Of a stretch of 64,000 bases of DNA, positions 8,673 to 17,700 are shown piece by piece; the first letter of the stretch is position 1; every line of letters starts with the position of its first letter. Origin of the DNA: Pseudobdellovibrionaceae bacterium (lineage in GTDB: Bacteria; Bdellovibrionota; Bdellovibrionia; Bdellovibrionales; UBA1609); assembly GCA_020635075.1 (NCBI GenBank), contig JACKAM010000002.1, forward strand, positions 434,001-498,000, in the 5' to 3' direction. A model generated the notes under the pieces. The model saw nothing but the letters and a program-made list of their open reading frames with translations, did no database searches and was not told where the DNA came from. The position numbers and the translations under genes were made by a program.

Positions 8673-9695
8673 TCACATGGCCGCCTTTGACTCAAGCAAG
8701 CCCAGAATCCAGTCCGCCTTGCCCTTTTCAAAGCCGCGACCGACAAACTTCGCCAATTGGCCTTCGAGGGCTTTCAGGTCCTGGTTCTCCAGGTACCCAC
8801 TCCAGATGGCATTGAACTCTCGGTACACGGCCTCCATTCCAGTTCCCTTGGCTTCTGCAGTTAGGGCCTTCATTCTTGTCTCGGCCAGGGCCCGATTACC
8901 TGCAACCACCGCAAGAATAACTTCATCTTCCATCAGCACGAGCCTAGCAAATCGCAGGGATGGCTTAGATAGCTTAATTTTCTCCACTCCCACCTGAAGC
9001 TCCTTCTCGGCCTCTGCAATTTGGCCCTGCTTGGCTAACATTCGAGCCTTACCCCGATGGTAAAAGGACCAATAGGACTGATCCTCCGGCTTGAGTCCTT
9101 GCTTGAGTGCGGCCTCTACTGCCTGAAGGTCCTTTTTCGCCTCATCGATCTGATCCATAGACATAAAATTGGCACTGCGATGGAGGAGGGCCCACCCCAG
9201 AGATCCTGACTTTCCCAGCTTCTTAAAGGACGCAATGGCCATATCAAGGCTGCGATTGGAACCCTGATAGTCACCAACCGCTGATAAATAGGAGCCCCTC
9301 AACCTTTGCACCCTGCCAAAGAACATTTCCCGTTCAAAACTGGATTTCCATGCGTACTGGTTTACTGAGCTAATGAGCTCATCAAAGTACTTTTGATTCC
9401 TTTGGCTACGTAAACCCAGTAGGTCCATTTTTTCCTTGCGAAGCAAGGCTTCGAAATAGATCTCCGTAAAATCCTTTCGGCTTTCATCCGTCACAAGTTC
9501 ACCAAATTTCCGACTAGAATCTGCAAACCGGGAATCATTCCAGGCGGCAAATCCTTCGGATAAAGTTGCCTTGGCCTTTTCAATGTAAGCCGCTCTCGGA
9601 TTACTTTGGGTCTCTTCCTCAGCTGTTTTCTCAACGGCTTCGGCGAAAAAGCAAAATCCGATAATCATTGAGAATAGGAAAACCACTCTTTTCAC
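8673..9695 (-). CDS. Exported TPR-like helical protein
   Basis: The start is placed at GTG 9695, preceded by GGGGAGG, giving 340 residues; the frame is open further upstream but codes for Cys/His-rich sequence unlike a protein start. The N-terminus KRVVFLFSMIIGFCFFAEA is a signal peptide with A-E-A at the cleavage region. The mature protein is helical, with repeated amphipathic pairs such as AEKELQVGVEKIKL and ALLHRSANFMSMDQIDEAKK, resembling tetratricopeptide repeats that mediate protein interaction, probably in the periplasm. No enzymatic motif is seen. It lies 43 bases downstream of the desaturase reading direction and may be co-transcribed with it. Confidence 0.6.
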   Translation of the reverse strand: MKRVVFLFSMIIGFCFFAEAVEKTAEEETQSNPRAAYIEKAKATLSEGFAAWNDSRFADSSRKFGELVTDESRKDFTEIYFEALLRKEKMDLLGLRSQRNQKYFDELISSVNQYAWKSSFEREMFFGRVQRLRGSYLSAVGDYQGSNRSLDMAIASFKKLGKSGSLGWALLHRSANFMSMDQIDEAKKDLQAVEAALKQGLKPEDQSYWSFYHRGKARMLAKQGQIAEAEKELQVGVEKIKLSKPSLRFARLVLMEDEVILAVVAGNRALAETRMKALTAEAKGTGMEAVYREFNAIWSGYLENQDLKALEGQLAKFVGRGFEKGKADWILGLLESKAAM

Positions 9696-9787
9696 TTTTG
9701 TCCTCCCCTTGCAATTGTGACTTCCACAAGTTCTGCGGTTAAGAATGTGTAAAGTTTGGTCCTGATGACTCACATCCTACCGTCTAC

Positions 9788-10759
9788 TTGTTTTTCACCC
9801 ACACACAAGCAATTATAATCAATAGGGTGCTTAGATTAATTAAGATTCTCAAAAGACGACGTCACTCCCAGAGATATAAACCCGTTATTCTCGTAACCGG
9901 GTGTAGTTCCGGGATCGGTCTCGCTTTGGCACGACGACTCTGGACTCTGTATGATTATAGGGTTGTTATCACCGTGCGACAAAATTCCCTAGATAAGATC
10001 AAAGATGATAAATTCCATAATACCGATCGTTTCTGGATCCAACACCTAGATGTGACATCAAGCGAAGACCGAAAGCGATTGATCGATGAGATCCTAGAGA
10101 AATGGGGAAAGGTCGATATTCTCGTTAACAATGCAGGCATCAGCTTTCGTGCTGTCGTCGAGCACATGGATTCGCAAACCGAGAGATTACAACTTGAAAC
10201 TAATTACCTGGGACCTATGGGACTTATTCGCTTAGTCCTGCCAAGTATGCGTATGTCCGGAAGAGGTAAAATCATTAATGTCTCCTCTGTGAGCGGAATG
10301 CTGGCCATGCCGACCATGGCATCCTATAGCGCATCCAAGCACGCGCTTGAGGGAGCCAGCGAAGCCCTGTGGTATGAAATGAGGCCTCTCGGGATTAATG
10401 TCACTTTGATTCAACCGGGATTTATTCGCTCTCATTCCTTCCGCAATGTTGTTTACTCTGCACAATCAGCCCTTTCTCAGGCTGCTGGCGGTCCCTATAG
10501 CGATTATTACCGACACATGACGCCCTTTATATCCAAGACCATGCAGAAATCGAGAACCACTCCCGAAAAGGTGGCCCGCACTATACTCAATGTGATTCGC
10601 ACCGAGAATCCACCCCTAAGAGTGCCAGCCTCATTGGATGCATTCTTGTTCTTCTACATTCGCCGCTTTTTTCCTCGTCGATTTCTTCACCCCTTTTTGT
10701 TTTTCTGTCTACCGGGCTCCGGGAAGTGGGGTGAGCGCTACTCCAAAAAACGGGATTAG
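9788..10759 (+). CDS. Short-chain dehydrogenase/reductase
   Basis: This is a classical SDR: cofactor motif TGCSSGIG near residue 38, NNAG near 115, the catalytic Ser in INVSSVSG, and YSASK with the catalytic Tyr and Lys about 13 residues after the Ser. The C-terminus has an extra hydrophobic, Arg/Phe-rich stretch (FFYIRRFFPRRFLHPFLFF) that could associate with the membrane. The start is doubtful: TTG 9788 has no good ribosome site and GTG codons further in are equally weak, so the first ~20 residues are uncertain. The substrate is unknown; it may be a lipid or alcohol. It is divergent from the TPR-like gene. Confidence 0.85.
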   Translation: MFFTHTQAIIINRVLRLIKILKRRRHSQRYKPVILVTGCSSGIGLALARRLWTLYDYRVVITVRQNSLDKIKDDKFHNTDRFWIQHLDVTSSEDRKRLIDEILEKWGKVDILVNNAGISFRAVVEHMDSQTERLQLETNYLGPMGLIRLVLPSMRMSGRGKIINVSSVSGMLAMPTMASYSASKHALEGASEALWYEMRPLGINVTLIQPGFIRSHSFRNVVYSAQSALSQAAGGPYSDYYRHMTPFISKTMQKSRTTPEKVARTILNVIRTENPPLRVPASLDAFLFFYIRRFFPRRFLHPFLFFCLPGSGKWGERYSKKRD

Positions 10760-10778
10760 GTGAACTGACTTTTCAGAA

Positions 10779-11666
10779 CTAGATTTTACGTTTTGCAACT
10801 TTGGTGAGCTCCCGCCAAAGGTACGCCTGGGCCAGCCCAGTATTTTGGCCGCGACGGCGAACGACCCATTGATTTTCTTCAAGGCCTTTAAACTCAGGTA
10901 CTTTTAGTTTTACCAGAACCTTCGCCCTGATCTCCTTTTCAACCAGATGATGTGGCATATGCCCCCATCCCAATCCCGCCTTGAGCAGAGTCATTTTGGT
11001 CTGAAAATCCGGCAAACTCCAGGTAAATGCTCCCTCCATAATTCCGGCCGAACTTCGGCCATCCACGGATCCCGTGCTTCGCAATATAAGATGAGGAAAA
11101 TTCATCAACATGGATTGGGAGATCTCCTTTTGCCTGCGACCCAGAGGGTGTGAGGGGGCCACCACCGGAATGAGCTTAATCGGACAGTGTGGTTCAACTT
11201 CAAATTGGCCAGGATCGAGATCTCTTCCCTCCGTAATCGCCAGTTGAGCGCGCCCATCTCGGACTTTTTCCAATGCTCCAAAAATTTCCACACTCATCCT
11301 GAGGCGGGTGTGAGGAAACCGCTTCGCAAACTCGCGCAATACTGGAATAAGTGGCGGCAGTGGTGTTAACGCACTGAGGGCAAGATCAACCTCCGCCTCC
11401 ACGCCCTGACTCAACTGCCTTCCCAAATCCTCAAACTCAGCCACATTCTGAAGGAGACCTTTTGCCCTCTCGTATAGAGCCCTCCCGGCATCCGTCAACT
11501 CCGGGCGGTAGGATTCTCTTGAAAACACCCTTAGTTTGAACTCATCCTCCAATTGCCGAATTGCATAGCTGAGTGAACTTTGCGACTTGTGAAGCCGCTC
11601 GGCCGCCGGCCGAAACCCTCCCTCCTCTACAATTGCGCATAGGGTGCGAATCTGCTCAAAAGTCAT
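10779..11666 (-). CDS. LysR-family transcriptional regulator
   Basis: The 295-residue protein has the N-terminal LysR winged helix-turn-helix (LCAIVEEGGFRPAAERLHKSQSSLSYAIRQLE) followed by a coiled linker and a substrate-binding domain from about residue 90. It is divergent from the DoxX-like and pirin genes, with 112 bases between them, the usual arrangement in which a LysR protein controls the neighbouring operon and itself. LysR/pirin/DoxX sets are common in proteobacteria and often respond to aromatic or electrophilic compounds; the ligand here is unknown. Confidence 0.9.
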   Translation of the reverse strand: MTFEQIRTLCAIVEEGGFRPAAERLHKSQSSLSYAIRQLEDEFKLRVFSRESYRPELTDAGRALYERAKGLLQNVAEFEDLGRQLSQGVEAEVDLALSALTPLPPLIPVLREFAKRFPHTRLRMSVEIFGALEKVRDGRAQLAITEGRDLDPGQFEVEPHCPIKLIPVVAPSHPLGRRQKEISQSMLMNFPHLILRSTGSVDGRSSAGIMEGAFTWSLPDFQTKMTLLKAGLGWGHMPHHLVEKEIRAKVLVKLKVPEFKGLEENQWVVRRRGQNTGLAQAYLWRELTKVAKRKI

Positions 11667-11778
11667 ACTCCATTATAATCTAATTTTTCGATCATTTTAA
11701 TAAATTTATTATACTTTTTTTAGATCATCTGACGGGCGAGAATTGAGGGGGTCGTGAACACTAGAAAGGGGATTCAAG
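11667..11778. promoter_or_regulatory. Divergent LysR/doxX promoter region with AT palindrome
   Basis: The intergenic region is strongly AT-rich and contains a perfect 14-bp palindrome TAATAAATTTATTA at 11698-11711. The repeat GATCAT flanks it at 11689 and 11723. T-N11-A type LysR boxes can be drawn in this tract, but the low complexity makes any one choice unreliable. This is the likely operator for the LysR protein. Confidence 0.45.
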
Positions 11779-12168
11779 ATGAAAGAAAAATTTTTTGTAG
11801 CCCTCAGAATACTTTTTGGCCTGATGCTCGTGACATTCGGCCTCAATGGCTTCCTCCAGTTTATGCCAATGCCAACACCTCCACCTGAGGGCGCCGCTTA
11901 CCTGGGAGCCCTAGCTGGAACCGGATATTTTTTCCCAGTTTTGAAGGCGACAGAAGTATTGGTCGGAGCGGCCCTCCTGTCCAATCGCTTTGTTGCCCTG
12001 GCCCTGGTGGTCATGGCACCTGTTAGTATCCACATTTTGCTCTATCATATTTTTCTGGACACCAGTGGATTGATCATGGCTCTCTTCGTCTTTGGTGCGA
12101 ATCTTGGCCTTGGCCTTTGTCGTCTGTCTGTCTACCGAAGTTTGTTAAGCCCCAAACCCAACATTTAA
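11779..12168 (+). CDS. DoxX-like small membrane protein
   Basis: The 129-residue protein has four hydrophobic segments: FVALRILFGLMLVTFGLNGF, a central AAYLGALAGTGYFFPVLKATE region, LALVVMAPVSIHILLYHIF and LIMALFVFGANLGLGL. The size and order fit the DoxX/DoxD-like superfamily of inner-membrane proteins. The first gene of a two-gene operon, it is 11 bases from the pirin gene and has AAGGGG upstream of its ATG. DoxX proteins are linked to redox and thiol stress, but a biochemical role is not established for this subgroup. Confidence 0.75.
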   Translation: MKEKFFVALRILFGLMLVTFGLNGFLQFMPMPTPPPEGAAYLGALAGTGYFFPVLKATEVLVGAALLSNRFVALALVVMAPVSIHILLYHIFLDTSGLIMALFVFGANLGLGLCRLSVYRSLLSPKPNI

Positions 12169-12179
12169 GGAGGTCTGGC

Positions 12180-12881
12180 ATGAGGCAGGTTCGCAAGAGT
12201 GAGGAGCGTGGTCGAGGAGACTTGGGGTGGCTAAAAGCCAAATACAGCTTCTCGTTTGCCGACTATTTTGATCGCAACAACATGGGCTTCCGCACTCTCC
12301 GAGTAATCAACCAGGACGTTATTCAGCCCTTGGGCGGATTTGCCACCCATCCCCACCAGGATATGGAGATCCTCACCTATGTGATCCGAGGCGCTGTCGC
12401 TCACAAAGACAGCATGGAAAACTCCACCGTCATCCCAGCTGGGGAAGTCCAACTCATGAGTGCGGGAACCGGTGTCGAACACAGCGAGTTTAACCCCTCC
12501 GACACAGATACACTGGAGCTACTGCAGATCTGGATGATCCCGGACCAGAAAGGATACAGCCCCACCTACCAGCAAATGCAGATCGACCGCGATGCCAGAC
12601 GCAACGACTGGTTGCAACTAGCGGGCCCCGGAAATCGCCCACATGAGGGCATGTTGATTCGCCAGCAGCTGGCAATTTACACTTCCGCACTTGAATCGCG
12701 AAAGAGCCTCACCTTCGAGCCCGAGTTTGGAGGGAACGTTTGGCTACAAGTTGTGGATGGTCAGATTGAAGTGGAAGGGGAATCCCTGGAACCTGGCGAC
12801 GGTCTGGCGCTGACCGAAGTGTCGCGAATTTCAGTGCGGGCGATTAACACTGCTGAATTCCTAGTTTTTGATTTGAGCTAG
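12180..12881 (+). CDS. Pirin-family cupin protein (YhhW-like)
   Basis: The start at ATG 12180 follows AAGGAGG with ideal spacing, giving 233 residues. The N-terminal cupin has the pirin signature HPHQDMEILTYVIRG with metal-binding His residues, then the second motif GVEHSEFN, which supplies a further His and Glu. Bacterial pirins of this type can dioxygenate quercetin or act as redox/iron-responsive partners. The second cupin domain (residues ~150-233) is degenerate, as is usual. It is co-transcribed with the DoxX-like gene and probably controlled by the divergent LysR protein. Confidence 0.88.
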   Translation: MRQVRKSEERGRGDLGWLKAKYSFSFADYFDRNNMGFRTLRVINQDVIQPLGGFATHPHQDMEILTYVIRGAVAHKDSMENSTVIPAGEVQLMSAGTGVEHSEFNPSDTDTLELLQIWMIPDQKGYSPTYQQMQIDRDARRNDWLQLAGPGNRPHEGMLIRQQLAIYTSALESRKSLTFEPEFGGNVWLQVVDGQIEVEGESLEPGDGLALTEVSRISVRAINTAEFLVFDLS

Positions 12882-12902
12882 CTCGACCCGCGATTTTGGC
12901 CC

Positions 12903-12919
12903 TGTCTCATTATGAGACA
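12903..12919. promoter_or_regulatory. Candidate operator, perfect 17-bp palindrome TGTCTCAT-T-ATGAGACA
   Basis: This is a perfect inverted repeat around one central base, 69 bases upstream of the GTG start of the S8 protease gene. A CATAAT -10-like hexamer lies at 12959-12964, 48 bases after the palindrome centre, with no recognisable -35, which would suit an activator site. Closely related palindromes occur at 6767 and 54865. Confidence 0.55.
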
Positions 12920-12987
12920 CAACCGGGTTTGCGGTTTCCCTCCCTTCATCGCTGGTTCATAATGGCATTAGGTGGAGGGTATTTCTA

Positions 12988-14604
12988 GTGATCCGGGATA
13001 AGCGCAATGGAATGTGCTACCGGCCAAAGCGGCAACGTTTCCTCTTCATAGGCTCGGCAGCACTTTTAGGGTTAACACTTCTACTATTTCAAAACTGTCA
13101 ACCAAACTATCTGATCAAGGTAGCGCAACTGGCTCTGCACAGTTCGGACTCCGACGCCGAAACTGAAAGTACACCTTTGTCTTCACCCTTTTCAGAGGGA
13201 AAACTCCAAATCTCCTGGTCACAGCTGTTGGAAAACCCCGAATTCAGGCAGAGAAATCAAGGAGCCTTTGCGAAGGCTTCCGATTCCGTTTTCTCTTTGG
13301 GATCAACCCTGCCCTTGGGACTTGCGGATCCTATCCCCAACGAGTCTGATATTCTTGTCGATGAAGATGCTGCCGTCTTTTTGCCTGGCCAAGCCATGGT
13401 GGTTTTGGTCGACAATAACTGTCGGCGGACAAGAGCCAGTACAGCCACTTTTTCGGCAGATCTGGAAGACAACTCCCCAGGTAAACCTCAGCTTGACATT
13501 GAAGCCTATAGCTACGGGGTCAAGGATCCACTACCAGTCAGCCAGTTTCGTAACTGGCTGGAAAGTGACCCTTGCATTGTTGGAGCCAGTGAGGATCTGG
13601 AAGTTTCGGTAACCGAAACCATCCTCAACAATGATCCGATGTTTGATAACTTGAGTCATTTGAAAGCTATAAACTACGTTGCTGCTCAGGATTTGTTTCA
13701 TCGTTCAAGCCTGAAAATTGACCGTGATGTGGTTATTGCCATCGTCGACACAGGTATCGACTACCGCCACAACGACTTGCGTAATCGAATGTGGACTAAT
13801 GGTAGTGGCAACTATGGGCACGACTATATCAATAATGACACCGATCCCATGGATGACCACAAACATGGAACTCACTGTGCGGGACTCGCCGCTGCCGAAA
13901 ACAACAATAATGTTGGAGTTTCTGGGGTCATGGGATTTAACGCCAAACTCATGGCGGTAAAAGTTCTTGCCGCTAATGGTTCTGGTAGCACGACCACTGT
14001 CGTCAACGGGGTCAACTTCGCGGTAACAAACAAGGCTGATGTCATCAACATGTCTTTAGGTGGCAAGGGAACCAGTGCCGCCTATCGTGATGCCCTGGCC
14101 CGCGCGGTGGCGGCCAATGTCTTTGTGGCTGTCGCAGCCGGAAACGATAATGTTCAGATTAATTCGGGTACGAACTTTTTCTCACCCGCTGGGTACGCCA
14201 AAGATATCAACGGTGCCATGGCGGTAGGATCATTCGACGCTCTCAGTTTTGCCAAGTCGGGCTTTTCGAATTACAGCACAACCTATGTGGAAATCGGCGC
14301 CCCAGGCTCCGCCGGGTCAGCTCGATTGATCTCCACGGTTCCCAACAATGCTTACGAGGGACTACAGGGTACCTCCATGGCCTCGCCGGTCTTGGCCGGA
14401 GCTGCTGCCTTGACCATTGGAATTTTACGCAGTCAGGGGATCTCTTACACCCCTGCTGACATCGAAGAGATTCTAACTAACAGCTCCCCCTCCCGGTCCG
14501 GCCTATCCTCCTATTTCAAGGGTGGAAAGTATTTGGATGTGGAGAGAACTGCTGAGTACGTTCAACGGGTTTATTTGTTTAGTGCAACTGGGGGCTTTAA
14601 ATAA
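12988..14604 (+). CDS. Subtilisin-like (S8) serine protease, putative lipoprotein
   Basis: The full catalytic set is visible: Asp254 in AIVDTGIDYRHND, His293 in HKHGTHCAGLAA, the oxyanion Asn386 in VAAGNDN and Ser463 in GTSMASPVLAG. The N-terminus is a charged stretch and hydrophobic helix ending LLLFQNC (Cys37). F-Q-N-C is not a canonical lipobox but resembles those I associate with Bdellovibrio-type lipoproteins, so lipidation is plausible. Residues ~70-230 form an N-terminal domain that may be an inhibitory propeptide. GTG 12988 has GGAGG upstream; ATG 13012 is an alternative. Its stop overlaps the start of the next lipoprotein gene (TAATG). It is likely secreted and calcium-stabilised. 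Confidence 0.9.
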   Translation: MIRDKRNGMCYRPKRQRFLFIGSAALLGLTLLLFQNCQPNYLIKVAQLALHSSDSDAETESTPLSSPFSEGKLQISWSQLLENPEFRQRNQGAFAKASDSVFSLGSTLPLGLADPIPNESDILVDEDAAVFLPGQAMVVLVDNNCRRTRASTATFSADLEDNSPGKPQLDIEAYSYGVKDPLPVSQFRNWLESDPCIVGASEDLEVSVTETILNNDPMFDNLSHLKAINYVAAQDLFHRSSLKIDRDVVIAIVDTGIDYRHNDLRNRMWTNGSGNYGHDYINNDTDPMDDHKHGTHCAGLAAAENNNNVGVSGVMGFNAKLMAVKVLAANGSGSTTTVVNGVNFAVTNKADVINMSLGGKGTSAAYRDALARAVAANVFVAVAAGNDNVQINSGTNFFSPAGYAKDINGAMAVGSFDALSFAKSGFSNYSTTYVEIGAPGSAGSARLISTVPNNAYEGLQGTSMASPVLAGAAALTIGILRSQGISYTPADIEEILTNSSPSRSGLSSYFKGGKYLDVERTAEYVQRVYLFSATGGFK

Positions 14605-15791
14605 TGAACTCTCTGTTTAGGCACCTATCATTTATTATCACCGCCACCACATTAGCTGGATGTACTGGCGATGGTTTCATGCCCAAAAAGGGCGGCGTGG
14701 GCGGGCTGTCCTCACAGGACATATTGAGAAGAATTCCAACCACCGACAAGGTCGACAGGGATTGTAGCACTTCCGGCGCATACTCCATGTGCCTCTACAT
14801 GAAAAATCCGGTGAGCCAGTCCGCAACTGTATTAAGTGATCCTGAAAGTGCCACCGAGCTAAACCAACAGCGAACCTTTGGCGTCAAACTGACTGGCATT
14901 GATGGTTCAGGAAAGCTGCAAAACAGCTCCATTGAAGTCGTCACATTGGAAGGAACTGCTGTAGACACCACTCAGTTACAGAACTATAAGGAGCTCGGGG
15001 TCGATGACAGCTCCAACTTTTTGGAGCAGCAAATGGCCTATTATTGGGCCAATCGATCCATTGAGTATCTAAGCGCCTGGACTGGTCGCCTGTACGTCAA
15101 GGATCAGGGTCTGAAGGTCATTGTCGATGACCGCACTCACGGCTGGAGGCCCGGCACCAAATCCATTCACTTAAGAAAATCTAGTCTCGGCAAATCCATG
15201 GCGACTAACGGAGGTTTGGTGATTCACCTGCTCGCCCAGGCCAATCTGTGGCTGGCGACGGGTGGTGAAATTGACAACCTCAATGGTGATTCCAAACACC
15301 AGGCCTGCGGCACCCATGAAAAAGGTTGTTGCCGCAATCCCACGGGCTGCTCCAGAGCTGTGGCTTCGGGCGCCGCAGATTACATGGTGGCGATCATGTT
15401 CCCGGACGATCCTGGCCTGGGTGAGTTTTGGTCCAACTCCCTTGATGGGGTAAAGTCCTGTTCCCAGTCTCGTAACTTGAAATTCATGAGCACGATCACT
15501 GCAACCAATGCCCACCAGGCTTGCTCAAGCAGTAATCAGGCTGGCGAGGTTCATGCCTTAGGAAGTCTTTATGCTTCCATATGGTGGGAAGTCCGCAAGC
15601 GGGCCGAAGAGGATCGACCGGGCTCCGGACGGGAAGTGGACACTCTTTACATGGAACACTTGTCCAAGCTTCGCGGGGATGATGATTTCCTCTCGGCACT
15701 CAATAAGATTGAGCAAATTGACGCCGAGAAGTTCTCCAGCCGCTACTCCTCCTTGTTTAGATCAGAATACAGCAAGAGGGAACTCCTGTAG
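14604..15791 (+). CDS. Lipoprotein of unknown function, coupled to the S8 protease
   Basis: The 395-residue protein begins with a signal peptide ending in the good lipobox LAGC, so it is probably anchored in the outer membrane. Its start codon overlaps the protease stop by one base, so the two are translated together. The mature part is Ser-rich at first, then contains a compact Cys cluster (HQACGTHEKGCCRNPTGCSR) and two further Cys, suggesting disulfide bonding in the periplasm or outside. The mid-region MAYYWANRSIEYLSAW and VIHLLAQANLWLA look helical, vaguely like a metallopeptidase-associated fold, but no HExxH is present. Function not assigned; it may be a substrate or partner of the protease. 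Confidence 0.7.
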   Translation: MNSLFRHLSFIITATTLAGCTGDGFMPKKGGVGGLSSQDILRRIPTTDKVDRDCSTSGAYSMCLYMKNPVSQSATVLSDPESATELNQQRTFGVKLTGIDGSGKLQNSSIEVVTLEGTAVDTTQLQNYKELGVDDSSNFLEQQMAYYWANRSIEYLSAWTGRLYVKDQGLKVIVDDRTHGWRPGTKSIHLRKSSLGKSMATNGGLVIHLLAQANLWLATGGEIDNLNGDSKHQACGTHEKGCCRNPTGCSRAVASGAADYMVAIMFPDDPGLGEFWSNSLDGVKSCSQSRNLKFMSTITATNAHQACSSSNQAGEVHALGSLYASIWWEVRKRAEEDRPGSGREVDTLYMEHLSKLRGDDDFLSALNKIEQIDAEKFSSRYSSLFRSEYSKRELL

Positions 15792-15975
15792 TTCTGCTTT
15801 ACCTCCCTGAAAATCTCAGGCGTTCACTCCTTATACATCGTTTCGTCATTAGTCATATTCACCCACTCTAGTGACTATGTTTTCACTTACAATTGGCCCA
15901 ATTTTGGCAACGTAACGGGTGGGGATGACTTGTTTGTTAGTCTTTCGCGATAGTATGGGTGAAGGGTAAAAGGTC

Positions 15976-17700
15976 ATGGTCTATGGTTACAGCCGCTGGC
16001 ACGGCTCGATATTAGGTATTCTTGTCTTTCCATTTTTATTTAGCTGCTCCGACGTCAGAATCAATCCCTTACGTCAGGTATCAAGTCATGCAAGTAAATC
16101 CCAGCTTTGCCTAAGGCCGCCCGAAAACCGGGTGAGGGTCAACAAGGTTCTCTTTGTTGTTGATAAGTCCGGTTCAAATGCTGGCAATGGCGGTAACCCA
16201 GGAAACGATCCTGATGATGTCAGACGGGCCGATAATATTCAGGCCTTTTTTGATATGCACCGAAATGAACCCTACTACAAATGGGGTTACATCGTTTTTG
16301 GAGTTGAAACCAACAAGGCACATGCCTATATCAACGATGGCAGCATCAGCAGTCCCATATTTGGAGACGCCAATCAAATGCAGGCGGCCATCGACCAACA
16401 TAGGGCTGTCCCAGACGATGGTTGCACCCCCTATTTGGCCGCCCTTCAGCTGGCTAAGCGAGCCGTCGAAAATGATATGCGCAACTTCCCGGACGAAGAC
16501 TCTGTCTACAACATTTTCTTTATGTCCGATGGATTTCCCAATGATGCTAATTCGGCTGTCAATTGTGGCAGCACCACGGCGGTGACCTCATCTCCCACTG
16601 ATCCTTATATTCTGGGCGTTAAGGATCTGATCCGTGTGGCTCCAGATCGAATCTTCTTTAGTACCGCCTATTACGCTCTGCCGGAAAATGATCCCGGCCG
16701 TGCCGCCGCCGACGGACTTCACTATATGGCGGATGCCGGTGGGGGCAAGTTTGCCGACCTGCAGGGCAGCGACACTCTTAATTTCGAGGAGCTCAAACTG
16801 GGGCCAAGACCCGAGTCATGGATTTTGAAGCGGATGTCTATCTATAACTTCAATGCCGCCTACTGTACTGATGGAACCCGGGACGCCGATTCTGATGGAG
16901 ATGGTCTATGCGACAAGGACGAAATTGATTTCAATAATAAATTTGCAGACCGGCTCACCGGCTCCAAGCGGTTTGATCCGCGTGATCGCAATTCCATCAA
17001 CCCCAAATACTCGGATTTATTTTCCTTCAAGTTTGAGGTTCTCCCCACGGGTGATGGCCTCAAATCCTGTGCGGATCTGGAGGAGGATCAGGATCATGAC
17101 CTCCTAAACAGCTGCGAAGAGCGTATGCTGTTCGACAATCAGGCCAATGGCCCCACTCCCCAATGGACAGAGCAAATGCGTGAATCCGGTGGCGGCACTG
17201 CCAATCCGAAAAACCCGGATACTGATGGAGATGGCTTCATTGACAGCATCGAGTACTTTTCATTTGGCGTGAAATCAAATCCGGTCAACTATAACAATAT
17301 TTTTGATCGTTTTACGGGGGGGATTACGGCCGAAACTCTCATGGCCGAACACCGGCACCCGATGAATCCAACAGTTGCCGGGGCCGATTCGACCGACTTC
17401 AGAGTGACCTTCTCGGGGATCAATACCAAGGGCGAAAACTGCTATAATGTCGATCTCAGGCATCTCCCACTTTACCGCACACAAGGAGTCGGCATCACTC
17501 GCGTGAGCGGAATTCCTGAGCTCGTCCACAACGACGATGAATCCGTGATTTTGATTTACTATTTAATGACCCAAGAGAGAAATCCCAACGGGCGGGGCTA
17601 CTACTTTTTCTCCTACAAGAAGTTGCACAATCAGCAAGGCTGGTCCAACGGGCTTCAGTTTGACAACTTTAGCGCTTATAAGGTTCCCGAAATCTTTTAG
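15976..17700 (+). CDS. VWA-domain lipoprotein with calcium-binding type repeats
   Basis: The 574-residue protein has a signal peptide ending LFSC (Cys24). A von Willebrand A domain follows, with the MIDAS start VVDKSGS (Asp63), a Thr in GCTPYLAA and an Asp in FMSDGFPND. From about residue 300 there are Asp-rich repeats (DADSDGDGLCDKDE, DQDHDLLNSCEE, DTDGDGFIDSIEY), the pattern of thrombospondin type 3/EF-like calcium sites. This architecture suggests a surface or periplasmic adhesion protein that needs divalent metal. ATG 15976 follows GAAGGG. The last four bases overlap the end of the convergent gene. An inverted repeat TAGTCA...TGACTA (about 15850-15880) lies in the upstream gap. Confidence 0.85.
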   Translation: MVYGYSRWHGSILGILVFPFLFSCSDVRINPLRQVSSHASKSQLCLRPPENRVRVNKVLFVVDKSGSNAGNGGNPGNDPDDVRRADNIQAFFDMHRNEPYYKWGYIVFGVETNKAHAYINDGSISSPIFGDANQMQAAIDQHRAVPDDGCTPYLAALQLAKRAVENDMRNFPDEDSVYNIFFMSDGFPNDANSAVNCGSTTAVTSSPTDPYILGVKDLIRVAPDRIFFSTAYYALPENDPGRAAADGLHYMADAGGGKFADLQGSDTLNFEELKLGPRPESWILKRMSIYNFNAAYCTDGTRDADSDGDGLCDKDEIDFNNKFADRLTGSKRFDPRDRNSINPKYSDLFSFKFEVLPTGDGLKSCADLEEDQDHDLLNSCEERMLFDNQANGPTPQWTEQMRESGGGTANPKNPDTDGDGFIDSIEYFSFGVKSNPVNYNNIFDRFTGGITAETLMAEHRHPMNPTVAGADSTDFRVTFSGINTKGENCYNVDLRHLPLYRTQGVGITRVSGIPELVHNDDESVILIYYLMTQERNPNGRGYYFFSYKKLHNQQGWSNGLQFDNFSAYKVPEIF

